Assembly (NCBI RefSeq): GCF_905220995.1
Contig: NZ_CAJNBJ010000001.1
Coordinates: 124,001-188,000 of the forward strand
Source: Nitrospira defluvii
GTDB taxonomy: Bacteria > Nitrospirota > Nitrospiria > Nitrospirales > Nitrospiraceae
Length of the DNA: 64,000 nt
Direction: 5' to 3'
Part shown: positions 1-8,603 of the stretch, in pieces
Layout of the letters: the number at the start of each line of letters is the position of its first letter
Numbering within the stretch: position 1 is the first letter of the stretch
Made by a program: the position numbers and the translations under genes
Notes under the pieces: model-generated
Databases searched by the model: none
What the model was told of the DNA's origin: nothing
What the model saw: only the letters and a program-made list of their open reading frames with translations

Positions 1-500
1 TGCAGCAACCGGGCAAACGACGGGTATGGCTCACCCTGCCGACTCCATCGCACGATGTGCTGCTTGATCTCCGGCAGTTGCCCGGACTCCCCTTGCAAAA
101 TCGCCAAGTGCAGATCGACGAACGGATCGGACGATTCTTCCGCCAGCTCCCGGTACCAGTCAATGGCCTGGTCGCGATCGTTCGCGTCGCTCCCCATCGT
201 GAGGTCGTACAGTACCTGTTCCCACACCGGCAGCGTCTTCAGTCCCTCCTCCTGATCCATCAGGCGGCCGACCATATGACTGAGGGCCCGTTCGGCATCA
301 GGAACACGCTCGATCCGCGGCACATCGAACGAGAGCCATGCCACCACAACAATCGAGGCGGATAGCACCAGGGCAGACAACAAGGTGACCGCCCGTGAGA
401 AACCGGGATTGTAGGCATGCGGCGGAGGAGGGGCCCCGACGCAGGGTCCCGGGGAAGTCACAGGCTGCGCAGCCAGGTCAGTCGACGGATCCACGTCCAC
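1..500 (-). CDS. Membrane-anchored hypothetical protein, C-terminus cut by window edge
   Basis: The reading frame runs off the left edge, so only about the first 166 residues are visible. I start it at GTG 500 because GGGAGGA lies just upstream and the frame stays open from there. A Pro/Ala-rich cytoplasmic segment (about 25 residues) is followed by one hydrophobic helix (about residues 35-55) and then a soluble helical region rich in Asp, Glu, Gln and Trp. The sequence after the helix looks like TPR-type or other alpha-solenoid repeats, but I cannot assign a family. A sigma-70-like promoter is visible upstream (531-559). It is divergent from the aminotransferase at 703. Function unknown. Confidence 0.65.
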   Translation of the reverse strand, partial: MDVDPSTDLAAQPVTSPGPCVGAPPPPHAYNPGFSRAVTLLSALVLSASIVVVAWLSFDVPRIERVPDAERALSHMVGRLMDQEEGLKTLPVWEQVLYDLTMGSDANDRDQAIDWYRELAEESSDPFVDLHLAILQGESGQLPEIKQHIVRWSRQGEPYPSFARLL

Positions 501-530
501 GAAGTCCTCCCGAAAAGAAAGAAGCGCCGG

Positions 531-559
531 AGTATAGCACCGGCCTTGGAGAGGTGAAA
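531..559 (-). promoter_or_regulatory. Sigma-70-like promoter for the leftmost gene
   Basis: On the minus strand a TTTCAC -35 box (554-559) and a TATACT -10 box (531-536) are separated by 17 bases. The expected transcription start lies about 25 bases before the GTG at 500. Confidence 0.5.
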
Positions 560-624
560 CAGGCAGCGCGCCGTCCCCCCCCAGCCCCGGCATAATCTCA
601 TGGCTGAATCCCCTCCGGTTTCGT

Positions 625-630
625 TATACT
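625..630 (+). promoter_or_regulatory. Possible -10 box for the aminotransferase operon
   Basis: TATACT occurs about 70 bases upstream of the ATG at 703. No convincing -35 box is present at 16-18 bases, so this is only a candidate start for the 703-3724 gene group. Confidence 0.3.
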
Positions 631-702
631 AAGACGCGTACGATCACAGGCCTGTAGTCGGGCAGCGCAATTTTTCCTGACGAGACACGATCAACTCCGA
701 CG

Positions 703-1920
703 ATGAGCCTGCCTCCACAGGATCACGAGTTTCTCCCGCCCTATCGCCTGCTCCTAGGTCCCGGGCCGAGCATGGTTCATCCCAGGGTCTTGCACGCCCT
801 CTCTCAGCCGCTCGTCGGCCACCTCGATCCGCTGTTTCTCGACCTGATGAACGATATTCAGGCCCTCCTCCGCGCCACATTTCAGACCAACAATGAGTTC
901 ACCATCGCCTTGTCCGGCACCGGATCGGCGGGGATGGAAGCCGTGATCGCCAACCTCATTGAACCGGGAGACCGAGCCCTCGTCGGTGTGAACGGGGTCT
1001 TCGGGACGCGACTGGCCACGATGATTGAGCGACAGGGCGGGGTACCGTTGCGCATCGACGCGTCATGGGGAGACATCATTCCGGCGGAAGCCGTGCGCGA
1101 GCAGCTCGCCCGTTCCGCTCCGGTCAAAGCCGTCGTACTGGTCCATGCTGAGACATCCACCGGCGCCAGGCAACCGCTCGAAGACGTCGGCGCCCTCTGC
1201 CGCGCACACGGAGCCCTCCTGATCGTCGATGCGGTGACCTCCCTTGGCGGGATTCCGGTCGAGGTAGACGCCTGGGGCATCGACGCCTGCTACAGTGGCA
1301 CCCAGAAATGTCTGAGTTGCCCGCCCGGTCTGGCTCCGCTCACGATGAGTCCGCGAGCCATGGAGGCGATTCGGCAGCGACAGACTCCCTGCCACAGCTG
1401 GTACCTTGACCTAGCCCTGATCGCCGATTATTGGAATGACCGGAGTCGAGCCTATCACCATACCGCCCCCATCTCGATGCTCTATGCCCTTCGAGAGGCG
1501 TTACGTCTGGTGCAGGCCGAAGGACGCGAGGCCCGGTTCGCACGCCACCGGCTCAACAGCGAGGCACTGCTGGCAGGACTTGAAACCTTAGGATTGACGC
1601 CCCTGCCTGCCACTGAGCATCGACTCCCGATGCTCAATTGTGTCACCCTGCCGGATCGAATCAACGACGCCGCGGTGAGGACCCGGCTCCTCGAAGACTA
1701 TGGTATTGAGATCGGAGGCGGATTGGGACCGCTGCGCGGGAGGGTCTGGCGCATTGGGCTCATGGGCGAATCCAGCCGGGAGGCTCATGTCTTGACGCTG
1801 CTGGGGGCCTTGGAAGAGATCTTTGCGCACCACGGATGGCCCGCCCAGCCCGGCCGCGCGGTGCACGCGGCGGTCGACATCTATACCGGTTCACAGCCGA
1901 CGACGAGGAGGAGTACATGA
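703..1920 (+). CDS. Class V aminotransferase, alanine/serine-glyoxylate aminotransferase family
   Basis: PLP-dependent fold-type I aminotransferase of 405 residues, the usual length for alanine-glyoxylate and serine-glyoxylate aminotransferases. The N-terminal LLGPGPSMVHP segment, the SGTGSAGMEA phosphate-binding loop (around residue 70), the cofactor-contacting Asp in VDAVTSLGG, and the PLP-binding Lys202 in SGTQKCLSCPPG are all visible. It would move an amino group between alanine or serine and glyoxylate in the cytosol. Which donor is preferred cannot be read from sequence. The stop overlaps the ATG of the downstream haem protein (ATGA), so the two are probably co-translated. Confidence 0.88.
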   Translation: MSLPPQDHEFLPPYRLLLGPGPSMVHPRVLHALSQPLVGHLDPLFLDLMNDIQALLRATFQTNNEFTIALSGTGSAGMEAVIANLIEPGDRALVGVNGVFGTRLATMIERQGGVPLRIDASWGDIIPAEAVREQLARSAPVKAVVLVHAETSTGARQPLEDVGALCRAHGALLIVDAVTSLGGIPVEVDAWGIDACYSGTQKCLSCPPGLAPLTMSPRAMEAIRQRQTPCHSWYLDLALIADYWNDRSRAYHHTAPISMLYALREALRLVQAEGREARFARHRLNSEALLAGLETLGLTPLPATEHRLPMLNCVTLPDRINDAAVRTRLLEDYGIEIGGGLGPLRGRVWRIGLMGESSREAHVLTLLGALEEIFAHHGWPAQPGRAVHAAVDIYTGSQPTTRRST

Positions 1921-2519
1921 GTCGAAACGGATTCTGGATTGTAGCGGCGGGCGTGGCCGGGTTCGTCGCGGCCGTGACCTACTGGGTCATCGCCTTGGCC
2001 GTCGCCGAATCGCGAAAGGCGGATATGGTGGCTCCGGAGCGTGTCACCGGTTTCATTCACGCCGTGATTGATGCGAATCGTGCCAACTACACACAAAACG
2101 TCGTCGATAAGTTGCATACGCAAGGCGTGGTCGAGGCGCTCGAACATTGGAAGGAGGAAAAGGGCCTGCCGTTGCCCGCCCAATTCCTCCTCGAATCAGG
2201 ACGGCTTGTGGCACAAAAGGATATGAAACTCAGCTTCCGCCTGGCGAGTCTCACCCCGATCTACGTGTGGAACGGACCGAACAGCGAGTTCGAACGGCGC
2301 GGCTTGGAAGTCGTCATGAAGTCACCGGAAAAACCCTTTACCGGTTTCTACCAACAGGCCGGCGTCCGATATTTTCAAGGGATCTACGCCGACCGGGCGG
2401 TGTCCGAAAGTTGCGTCTCCTGTCATAACGGGCACGCGAACAGCCCCCGGCGGGACTATAAACTGAACGACATCATGGGCGGCGTCATCGTCACAATCCC
2501 GATCAGCGAGGCGCCATGA
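1917..2519 (+). CDS. Membrane-anchored single-haem c-type protein, Tll0287-like (DUF3365)
   Basis: The protein has 200 residues from ATG 1917, chosen because GAGGAGGAG lies just upstream and the ATG overlaps the preceding stop. An N-terminal hydrophobic helix (residues 7-28) anchors or exports it. The rest matches the DUF3365/Tll0287-like haem domain, a PAS-like periplasmic fold, with one covalent haem site CVSCH at residues 166-170 near the C-terminus. Such domains are thought to sense redox state or small ligands, or to carry electrons; the role here is unknown. The stop overlaps the start of the amidohydrolase, giving a tight three-gene unit. Confidence 0.8.
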   Translation: MSRNGFWIVAAGVAGFVAAVTYWVIALAVAESRKADMVAPERVTGFIHAVIDANRANYTQNVVDKLHTQGVVEALEHWKEEKGLPLPAQFLLESGRLVAQKDMKLSFRLASLTPIYVWNGPNSEFERRGLEVVMKSPEKPFTGFYQQAGVRYFQGIYADRAVSESCVSCHNGHANSPRRDYKLNDIMGGVIVTIPISEAP

Positions 2520-3724
2520 CTATTGCGATCCGGCAGATCCGAATTCTCGACGGGCTCGGAGGGCGGCTCGAACAGGGCACCCTCGTCATCGATGGGACCC
2601 GCATCGTGGGAGCCGGCCCAGACCGGAGCATCCGCATCCCCAAGGGAGCGCAACGCATCGACGGCCGTGGTCTCACCGTCCTCCCGGGGCTCATCGATTG
2701 CCATGTCCACTTCTGCCTGGGCGCAGAAGCCGATGTGGTCGCGGCGGTCGAAGGAGAATCCTCCTCTGTCACGCTGCTCAAGGCCGCCGAGCTGGCCCGC
2801 CGCACGCTCCAGGCCGGCTTTACGACCGTGCGCGATGTGGGATTCCGTGACCATGCCGTCTTTGCACTAAAGCACGCCATCACAACGGGCCTGACGCCTG
2901 GGCCACGTATTGTGGCCGCCGGGCTGGCCATCTGTATGCCGGGCGGACATGCACGCTTCATCGGGCGCGAAGCGGACGGAGTTGCCGCGGTTCGAGCGGC
3001 CGTGCAGGATCAACTCGATGCCGGGGCGGAAGTCATCAAGGTCATTGCCTCCGGTGGGGTTTTGACCCCCGGCACCTCCCCCGATGATGCCCAGATGACC
3101 GTGGAAGAACTGCAAGCCGCCGTGGAGGTCGCCGCCGCAAGCGGGCGACATGTGGCCGCCCATGCCCACGGGGCGACCGGGATGAAAAATGCGCTGCGGG
3201 CCGGCGTGCACTCGATCGAACATGCCACCCTAATGGACGACGAAGCCGCCGGGATGATGAGGCGGCAGGGCGTCTATATGGTGCCGACCCTGTCCGCACT
3301 CGCAACCACGGCCGCCTGTCCGAGCGGTTGCGGCATTCCTGACAGCGCTCGCTCCAAGGCGAAAAATATGGTGAAACAACACGAGAAGAGCTTCCGCGCG
3401 GCCGTGCGGCGCGGAGTCCCGATCGCGCTCGGCACCGATGCCGGCACGCCGTTCAACTATCACGGGGACAACGCACAGGAACTGGAGCGCATGGTAACCC
3501 TCGGTATGACGCCGATGGACGCGATCATGACCAGCACCTCCGCCGCCGCACGACTGCTGCGCATGTCCGAGGAAATCGGCACCATCGAAGTGGGAAAGCA
3601 GGCGGATCTCCTGTTCGTGGACGGGAATCCACTACGACGAATCGACCTCCTGCAGAGACCCGAACGGATCGCCGGTGTGATGCAAGGCGGGCGCTTCGTG
3701 GCAGGGCCACTCTCAAGAATGTGA
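2516..3724 (+). CDS. Metal-dependent amidohydrolase
   Basis: Protein of 402 residues in the amidohydrolase superfamily, imidazolonepropionase/Xaa-Pro-dipeptidase-like branch. Visible motifs are the metal-binding HVH pair (His63, His65) after GLIDC, the metal-bridging Lys in VIKVIASGG, His residues in AAHAHGATG and SIEHATL, and the Asp in GTDAGTPFN. It should be a cytosolic hydrolase of a cyclic amide or dipeptide-like bond. The exact substrate is not evident. It overlaps the haem gene by four bases. With the pxp cluster downstream it could join amino-acid derivative breakdown, which is inference. Confidence 0.85.
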   Translation: MTIAIRQIRILDGLGGRLEQGTLVIDGTRIVGAGPDRSIRIPKGAQRIDGRGLTVLPGLIDCHVHFCLGAEADVVAAVEGESSSVTLLKAAELARRTLQAGFTTVRDVGFRDHAVFALKHAITTGLTPGPRIVAAGLAICMPGGHARFIGREADGVAAVRAAVQDQLDAGAEVIKVIASGGVLTPGTSPDDAQMTVEELQAAVEVAAASGRHVAAHAHGATGMKNALRAGVHSIEHATLMDDEAAGMMRRQGVYMVPTLSALATTAACPSGCGIPDSARSKAKNMVKQHEKSFRAAVRRGVPIALGTDAGTPFNYHGDNAQELERMVTLGMTPMDAIMTSTSAAARLLRMSEEIGTIEVGKQADLLFVDGNPLRRIDLLQRPERIAGVMQGGRFVAGPLSRM

Positions 3725-3794
3725 CCGACGGCACATCCGAGGCTATCCCCGATGAACGCCGGATGGCTTCGGCTGCCGCGTCTCAACCTCGACG

Positions 3795-4433
3795 CTATCT
3801 GCGTTCGTAGAGCAACTCCAAAGCGGCGGCGAAACCGTTGATCCGGCCTTTTCGAAACGCGTCGTCCAAGCGACTCCGGAGCGCCCGAATCCCGCCCTCA
3901 TCGCCCCGCGCGACCACCGATTGCGACACCATCATTTGCACCGCCACTTCGAGCAGACGCTGTTTGCGCTCATCCATGTCCGGCGTCACGAATTCCTCGA
4001 TGACTTCCGCTCCGCGCGCCGCAACGATCGGCTCCTTGAACGTGTCATAGCCTTGGTGGGCGACGGTGCGCTCACGGATGACGGCGAGCTCCGATTTGAT
4101 CCGTGGCACCATTTTCATCAGGACGGCGAATACTTCCTTCCGCCCCTCGTCAAACAACTTCTTCTCCATCTCCTCAAGAATCTGGGAGGGATCGGCGGTC
4201 TCGGCCCTGGGCTCCTCGCCCCAGTGCAAGCGATCGTAGGTGCGCCGACGCTCCGGATCGCCGAGCACTTCGTAGGCGGAATTGATCTCCCGAATCTTCT
4301 CGTCGGCCTTGCTGTTGTGAGGATTCCGATCGGGATGGTGCTCGAAGACGAGCTTTCGATAGGCTTTCTTGAGGTCATCATCGGAGATGTCGCGCGACAC
4401 ACCGAGGACACGGTAATAGTCGATTCGACGCAT
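3795..4433 (-). CDS. DnaJ-domain protein
   Basis: Protein of 212 residues. The ATG at 4433 is used because the J-domain begins right after it (RRIDYYRVLGV); upstream codons in the same frame do not resemble protein. The J-domain spans about residues 5-68 with HPD at 33-35, which stimulates DnaK ATPase. There is no Gly/Phe linker, zinc-finger or DnaJ C-terminal domain. The remaining 140 residues are charged and helical, so it is a specialised J-protein rather than DnaJ itself. It is convergent with the amidohydrolase and divergent from the MFS gene. Confidence 0.85.
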   Translation of the reverse strand: MRRIDYYRVLGVSRDISDDDLKKAYRKLVFEHHPDRNPHNSKADEKIREINSAYEVLGDPERRRTYDRLHWGEEPRAETADPSQILEEMEKKLFDEGRKEVFAVLMKMVPRIKSELAVIRERTVAHQGYDTFKEPIVAARGAEVIEEFVTPDMDERKQRLLEVAVQMMVSQSVVARGDEGGIRALRSRLDDAFRKGRINGFAAALELLYERR

Positions 4434-4539
4434 AATACCGGCGACTATACCACGGGGCTCCGGCAGCTTCACCTTGACAACTCGACACCCTGCCCGTAGC
4501 GTGGCGGCAATTCTGTATCGGAACCAAGGAGAACTCTGC

Positions 4540-5820
4540 GTGGGGTGGACGAACGGCGTCACGCGATACCAATGGGTGGTCCTGTTCGTCGCCTGGTTGG
4601 GCTGGGTCTTCGACGCGATGGACGCCACGATTTACGCGATCGTGCTCCATCCCGCCCTCCAGGAATTGCTCCACACCGGAGCCGCCAACGGCGAGGTCAC
4701 CGCCGAACGCATCGGATGGTACGGCGGCCTGGTCTTTTCCATTTTCCTGATCGGCTGGGCCATCGGCGGCATCGGCTTCGGCCTCGCAGCCGACTATTTC
4801 GGCCGCACCAAGACCCTGATTGCGACCATCCTGATGTACGCGATCTTCACGGGGCTGGCCGCCTTCGCGCAGGAATGGTGGCATCTGGCGATTGCCCGCT
4901 TTCTCACGGCCCTCGGCGTCGGCGGAGAATGGGCGGCAGGAGCGGCGATCGTGGCCGAGACTTGGCCTGAGGAGAAACGCGCCAGAGCCGCCGGCATCTT
5001 ACAGTCGGCCTGGGCCTTCGGCTTTTTCCTTGCCGCCGGGTGTAATCTCCTGCTGAAAGATTCCGAGTGGCGGGTGCTGTTCCTGGTCGGCATCCTACCG
5101 GCGTGTGTGGCGCTGCTGGTCCGTCGATGGGTCAAAGAACCAGAACGCTGGGTGCAGGCGCATGAACTGGAGGGACGCTCAGCTCGCGCGACGCTTCTGC
5201 ACCTGGGTGAATTGTTCGAGCCGGCGCTGCGCCGCGACACCCTGGTGGGCTCCACCTTGGCTTTCGTGGCCGTCTTCGGCGTATGGGGCGCGACCAATTG
5301 GGCGCCCACCCTCATCCGTGCCCTGCCCGATCTGCAGGGTCAGGACCCCGCCGTCCTCAGTGAAAAAGTGAGCTACGCCATCATGGCGCTGAACGTAGGT
5401 GCCCTGTTCGGGTATCTGGGGTTCGGGCCGTTGGCGGAACGATTCGGACGTCTTCCCGTCTTCGGCTTGATGTGTCTCGGTAGTCTCATTCTGCTACCGG
5501 CCACCTATGTTGTGCCCCACAGCTATGCGGAGGTACTGGTCTTGTTGCCGGTGCTCGGATTTTTCAACAACGGCATCTTCAGTGGGTTTCCGATCTACCT
5601 CCCTGAGCTCTATCCCACACGCCTTCGAGCCACAGGGTCTGGATTCTGTTTTAACGCGGGCCGTGTACTCGCGTCGGCGGCACCGTTTCTCACGGGCTGG
5701 CTCGTCACCGTGTTTGGTTCGTTCAACAGTGCCGCGAGCGCCATTGCATTGATCTACCTGTTGGGTTTGGCCATACTTCCATTCGCAACCGAAACGAATG
5801 GGAGACCGCTACCGGAGTGA
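4540..5820 (+). CDS. Major facilitator superfamily transporter
   Basis: Protein of 426 residues. GTG 4540 is chosen as start because AAGGAG sits eight bases upstream; an earlier in-frame ATG at 4474 has no such site and lies inside the divergent leader. It shows the 12-helix MFS pattern: an acidic FDAMDATIYAIV first helix, a loop resembling the MFS signature after helix 2 (FGRTKTL), the RFLTALGVGGEWAAG helix typical of the metabolite:H+ symporter branch, and a second-half loop (FGRLPVF). It probably imports an organic anion by proton symport. The adjacent pxp genes suggest 5-oxoproline or a related compound, as inference only. Confidence 0.85.
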   Translation: MGWTNGVTRYQWVVLFVAWLGWVFDAMDATIYAIVLHPALQELLHTGAANGEVTAERIGWYGGLVFSIFLIGWAIGGIGFGLAADYFGRTKTLIATILMYAIFTGLAAFAQEWWHLAIARFLTALGVGGEWAAGAAIVAETWPEEKRARAAGILQSAWAFGFFLAAGCNLLLKDSEWRVLFLVGILPACVALLVRRWVKEPERWVQAHELEGRSARATLLHLGELFEPALRRDTLVGSTLAFVAVFGVWGATNWAPTLIRALPDLQGQDPAVLSEKVSYAIMALNVGALFGYLGFGPLAERFGRLPVFGLMCLGSLILLPATYVVPHSYAEVLVLLPVLGFFNNGIFSGFPIYLPELYPTRLRATGSGFCFNAGRVLASAAPFLTGWLVTVFGSFNSAASAIALIYLLGLAILPFATETNGRPLPE

Positions 5821-5860
5821 TCGCCACCGGTCACCGTCACCCTCCGCCGCGAGGCCTTAC

Positions 5861-6556
5861 GTGCGCAGAATGCCACGAATCTTTCCAACGAGTGAATGTG
5901 CCCTCACCATCAAGTTCGGCGACGGCATCACCCTTCGAACACACGAACTAGTACTCGCCTATTCCGCGGCAATCGACCAGGCAGCTCTTCCCGGGGTGGT
6001 AGAAGTCGTCCCCACCTATCGATCCGCGACGGTCTATTTTGATCCGTTGCAGACCGATGAGACCACACTCACCAGACAGATCCAGCCCCTCATCAGCAAC
6101 AAGATTCATACGCCCTCCCGCCCCGCCACCACACACATCATCCCCGTGTGGTACGGTGGCGCCGCGGGGCCGGACCTGCTCAACATCGCACAACAGGCTG
6201 ACCTGACGCCTGTCGAAGCCAGCAGGCTCCATGCCTCTGTCACCTACCGCGTGTACATGTTGGGATTTAGTCCGGGGTTTCCTTATCTAGGCACCGTACC
6301 GACGCGCATCGCCACACCCCGCCACCCGACACCGCGCCAGCAGGTTGCCGCCGGTTCCGTCGGCATTGCAGGAACTCAAACCGGTATTTACCCGCAGACC
6401 AGCCCAGGTGGCTGGCGCATTATCGGGCGGACACCGGTTCGTCTGTTCAGTCTCACCAGAGCCAAGCCGTTTTTGCTGGAACCCGGTGATTTGGTACGGT
6501 TTGTCCCGATCGACGAAGACGAGTTTTCCAGGCTCTCTAGCCCGGATTATTCATGA
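5861..6556 (+). CDS. pxpB: 5-oxoprolinase subunit B (KipI/allophanate hydrolase subunit 1 family)
   Basis: Protein of 231 residues from GTG 5861, which has GCGAGG seven bases upstream; ATG 5870 is an equally possible start. The family's conserved blocks are present: VVEVVPTYRSATVYFDP near the N-terminus, YMLGFSPGFPYLG and the VAAGSVGIAGTQTGIYP segment. With PxpA and PxpC it forms the ATP-dependent 5-oxoprolinase that converts 5-oxo-L-proline to L-glutamate in the cytosol. It follows the MFS gene by 40 bases on the same strand. Unlike most pxpBAC sets, B and A are separated here by about 185 bases. Confidence 0.9.
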   Translation: MRRMPRIFPTSECALTIKFGDGITLRTHELVLAYSAAIDQAALPGVVEVVPTYRSATVYFDPLQTDETTLTRQIQPLISNKIHTPSRPATTHIIPVWYGGAAGPDLLNIAQQADLTPVEASRLHASVTYRVYMLGFSPGFPYLGTVPTRIATPRHPTPRQQVAAGSVGIAGTQTGIYPQTSPGGWRIIGRTPVRLFSLTRAKPFLLEPGDLVRFVPIDEDEFSRLSSPDYS

Positions 6557-6732
6557 CGGTTCGTCGCGAAATCGCCAAGCCGCGTCGTGAGACCGGCGTG
6601 CGGAGCCGTGAGGGCCCGAGGCGTACTCGTGCAGGACGTCGAGGGGCTGAGAGGCAAGCCCGTCGGCCGCGGGCTTGTCGGCACAGCGGGTCGGCGAGTG
6701 CAGCAGAAGTGTTCATGAATAGTGCGGGTTAG
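6553..6732 (+). CDS. Possible 59-residue Arg-rich ORF between pxpB and pxpA
   Basis: An open frame starts at ATG 6553, overlapping the pxpB stop in an ATGA arrangement, and ends at TAG 6730-6732, ten bases before pxpA. The product would be very basic: about one third of residues are Arg or Lys, with no hydrophobic core. The overlap resembles translational coupling, but Arg-rich frames arise easily in GC-rich DNA. It could equally be an untranslated spacer. Confidence 0.25.
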   Translation: MTVRREIAKPRRETGVRSREGPRRTRAGRRGAERQARRPRACRHSGSASAAEVFMNSAG

Positions 6733-6741
6733 GGACCGGAC

Positions 6742-7518
6742 ATGACACAGAGACGCCGCATCGATTTGAATTGTGATCTCGGCGAAGCCGTGACAACCGA
6801 CCAACTCGAGGTGGAAGCGCGCCTCATGACTTTGGTCACTTCGGTCAATATCGCCTGCGGTGTGCATGCCGGCGACGTGACGCTCATGCGCCACACCGTT
6901 CGCATGGCCCTCCGTCACCGGTTGGCCGTCGGCGCTCACCCCGGGCTCCCGGATCGGGAGTCCCAAGGCCGGCGTGAGCAAACATTGTCCCCTTCATTCG
7001 TGGAGGAACTGATTCACTCACAGGTCGGCGGCCTCATGAGCATCAGCCAGGCGGAGGGAGCACGCCTGTCGCATGTGAAACCGCACGGGGCCCTGTATAA
7101 CATGGCGGCACGGGACCGCGTGATTGCGGATGCCATCTCCACGGCGCTTGCGCGACTCGACCATCGATTGATCCTCATCGGACTGGCCGGATCCGCGTTG
7201 ATCGCCGCGGGCTCGGCGCAGGGGCTCAGAGTCGCTGCCGAAGGGTTTGCCGATCGGGGCTATCAAGCCGACGGCAGTTTGGTTCCACGCGGACAACAGG
7301 GCGCCATCATTCACGATGAAGCGACGGTGGTGGCCCGCGCACGGTCACTCGTCACGGCGGACCGTATTGCCGCCATTGATGGCTCCATGCTGCACTGTCA
7401 TATTCATACCCTCTGCCTGCACGGAGATACGCCCGATGCGGTCCCGCTGGCCCAGGCGTTGCGGGTCATGTTCGACGAAGCCGGGATCTCCGTTACACGC
7501 GTAGACCATGTCGCCTAA
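6742..7518 (+). CDS. pxpA: 5-oxoprolinase subunit A (LamB/YcsF family)
   Basis: Protein of 258 residues, typical length for the family. It starts with the hallmark IDLNCDLGE, followed by SVNIACGVHAGD, VGAHPGLPD, VKPHGALYN, and a C-terminal HCHIHTLCLHGD block. PxpA carries the hydrolytic part of the 5-oxoprolinase complex that opens 5-oxoproline to glutamate. AGGGACC lies upstream of the ATG. The stop overlaps pxpC by 11 bases, so the two are translationally coupled. Identification is firm from family motifs and the B-A-C gene set. Confidence 0.93.
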   Translation: MTQRRRIDLNCDLGEAVTTDQLEVEARLMTLVTSVNIACGVHAGDVTLMRHTVRMALRHRLAVGAHPGLPDRESQGRREQTLSPSFVEELIHSQVGGLMSISQAEGARLSHVKPHGALYNMAARDRVIADAISTALARLDHRLILIGLAGSALIAAGSAQGLRVAAEGFADRGYQADGSLVPRGQQGAIIHDEATVVARARSLVTADRIAAIDGSMLHCHIHTLCLHGDTPDAVPLAQALRVMFDEAGISVTRVDHVA

Positions 7519-8473
7519 CCCATCGATCATCCATGTGCTGCGCCCCGGACTCTTCACGACGATTCAAGATCTCGGGCGCTACGGTTATCAGCGGTTCGGC
7601 GTATCGGTGAGCGGTGCCATGGACCCCTGGGCCCTAACGGTCGGCAATCGCCTGCTCGGCAATCCCGACCGCGCCGCCGGGCTGGAACTCACACTGCAAG
7701 GCCCTGAGCTGCTCTTCGAGCAGCGGCTGTCCATCGCCATCACCGGGGCAGACCTGTCACCGACATGCGGCGGCCAGTCCCTTCCCATGTGGACCGTGGC
7801 GACCATGCCGGCCGGCAGCCGATTGCGGTTCGGAACGCGCCGACAAGGTACCCGCGCCTATTTGGCAGTCGCAGGCGGTATCATCGCGCCACTCCTGCTC
7901 GGGAGCCGTTCGACACATGTGCGGAGTGGACTGGGCGGATTGGCAGGACGCCCACTGAAGAAGTCAGACCAACTTGTGGTGGGATCTCCCCCAAGCACGA
8001 ACAGGTGCTGGGAGGGTCGCGCGCTCGCGCAGTCGTCTCGGCCTCAGTATCTCGCTTCTCCGATCCTGCGCGTGATCCCAGGGTCACAAGTCGACCACTC
8101 TGCCGAGGAAGCGCTGCACGTCCTGGCGACAAGCCCTTATCGCGTCACCTCGGAATCTGATCGTATGGGGTATCGTTTGGAAGGAGCGGAATTACCGCAT
8201 TGTGGCCCAGCCGATATCATCTCGGAGGCCGTCAGCGCCGGCAGCATCCAAGTGCCCTCGAACCACCAACCGATTCTCTTGATGGCCGACTGTCAACCGA
8301 CCGGTGGGTATACGAAACTGGCGACGCTGATTCGTGCCGATCGCCATCTCGCCGCCCAGCTGGGGCCGGGAGATAGCCTCTCGTTTAGGGTCATCACCAT
8401 GAAAGAGGCATCCAAGCTATTTCGGTCGTCGCATGCAGAACTTGACCGGCTGTTGCCGCCACAGAATCCTTGA
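7508..8473 (+). CDS. pxpC: 5-oxoprolinase subunit C (KipA/allophanate hydrolase subunit 2 family)
   Basis: Protein of 321 residues. The N-terminus carries the family signature RPGLFTTIQDLGRYGYQ and GVSVSGAMDPWAL. The middle has AYLAVAGGI and LLLGSRSTH, and the C-terminus has DRMGYRLEG and ILLMADCQPTGGY. It is the biotin-carboxyltransferase-like subunit that pairs with PxpB in 5-oxoprolinase. It overlaps pxpA by 11 bases and closes the operon. Confidence 0.92.
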   Translation: MSPNPSIIHVLRPGLFTTIQDLGRYGYQRFGVSVSGAMDPWALTVGNRLLGNPDRAAGLELTLQGPELLFEQRLSIAITGADLSPTCGGQSLPMWTVATMPAGSRLRFGTRRQGTRAYLAVAGGIIAPLLLGSRSTHVRSGLGGLAGRPLKKSDQLVVGSPPSTNRCWEGRALAQSSRPQYLASPILRVIPGSQVDHSAEEALHVLATSPYRVTSESDRMGYRLEGAELPHCGPADIISEAVSAGSIQVPSNHQPILLMADCQPTGGYTKLATLIRADRHLAAQLGPGDSLSFRVITMKEASKLFRSSHAELDRLLPPQNP

Positions 8474-8568
8474 ATCGTCCGCACCAACCCTATGCCTGCT
8501 GCACGACGGCGCCTATTCATGGCTGTGCTCCCCGCCAAACGAGAGGGGCCTGCCGGGCCAACCACTTC

Positions 8569-8596
8569 TTGACTTTGCCCTGAAGCGATCTATTAT
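8569..8596 (+). promoter_or_regulatory. Sigma-70-like promoter placing the start at the ATG of the 66-residue gene
   Basis: TTGACT (8569-8574) and TATTAT (8591-8596) are 16 bases apart. The ATG at 8604 lies seven bases after the -10 box, so transcription should begin at or next to the start codon. No Shine-Dalgarno sequence fits between. Confidence 0.6.
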
Positions 8597-8603
8597 TATT
8601 CGT

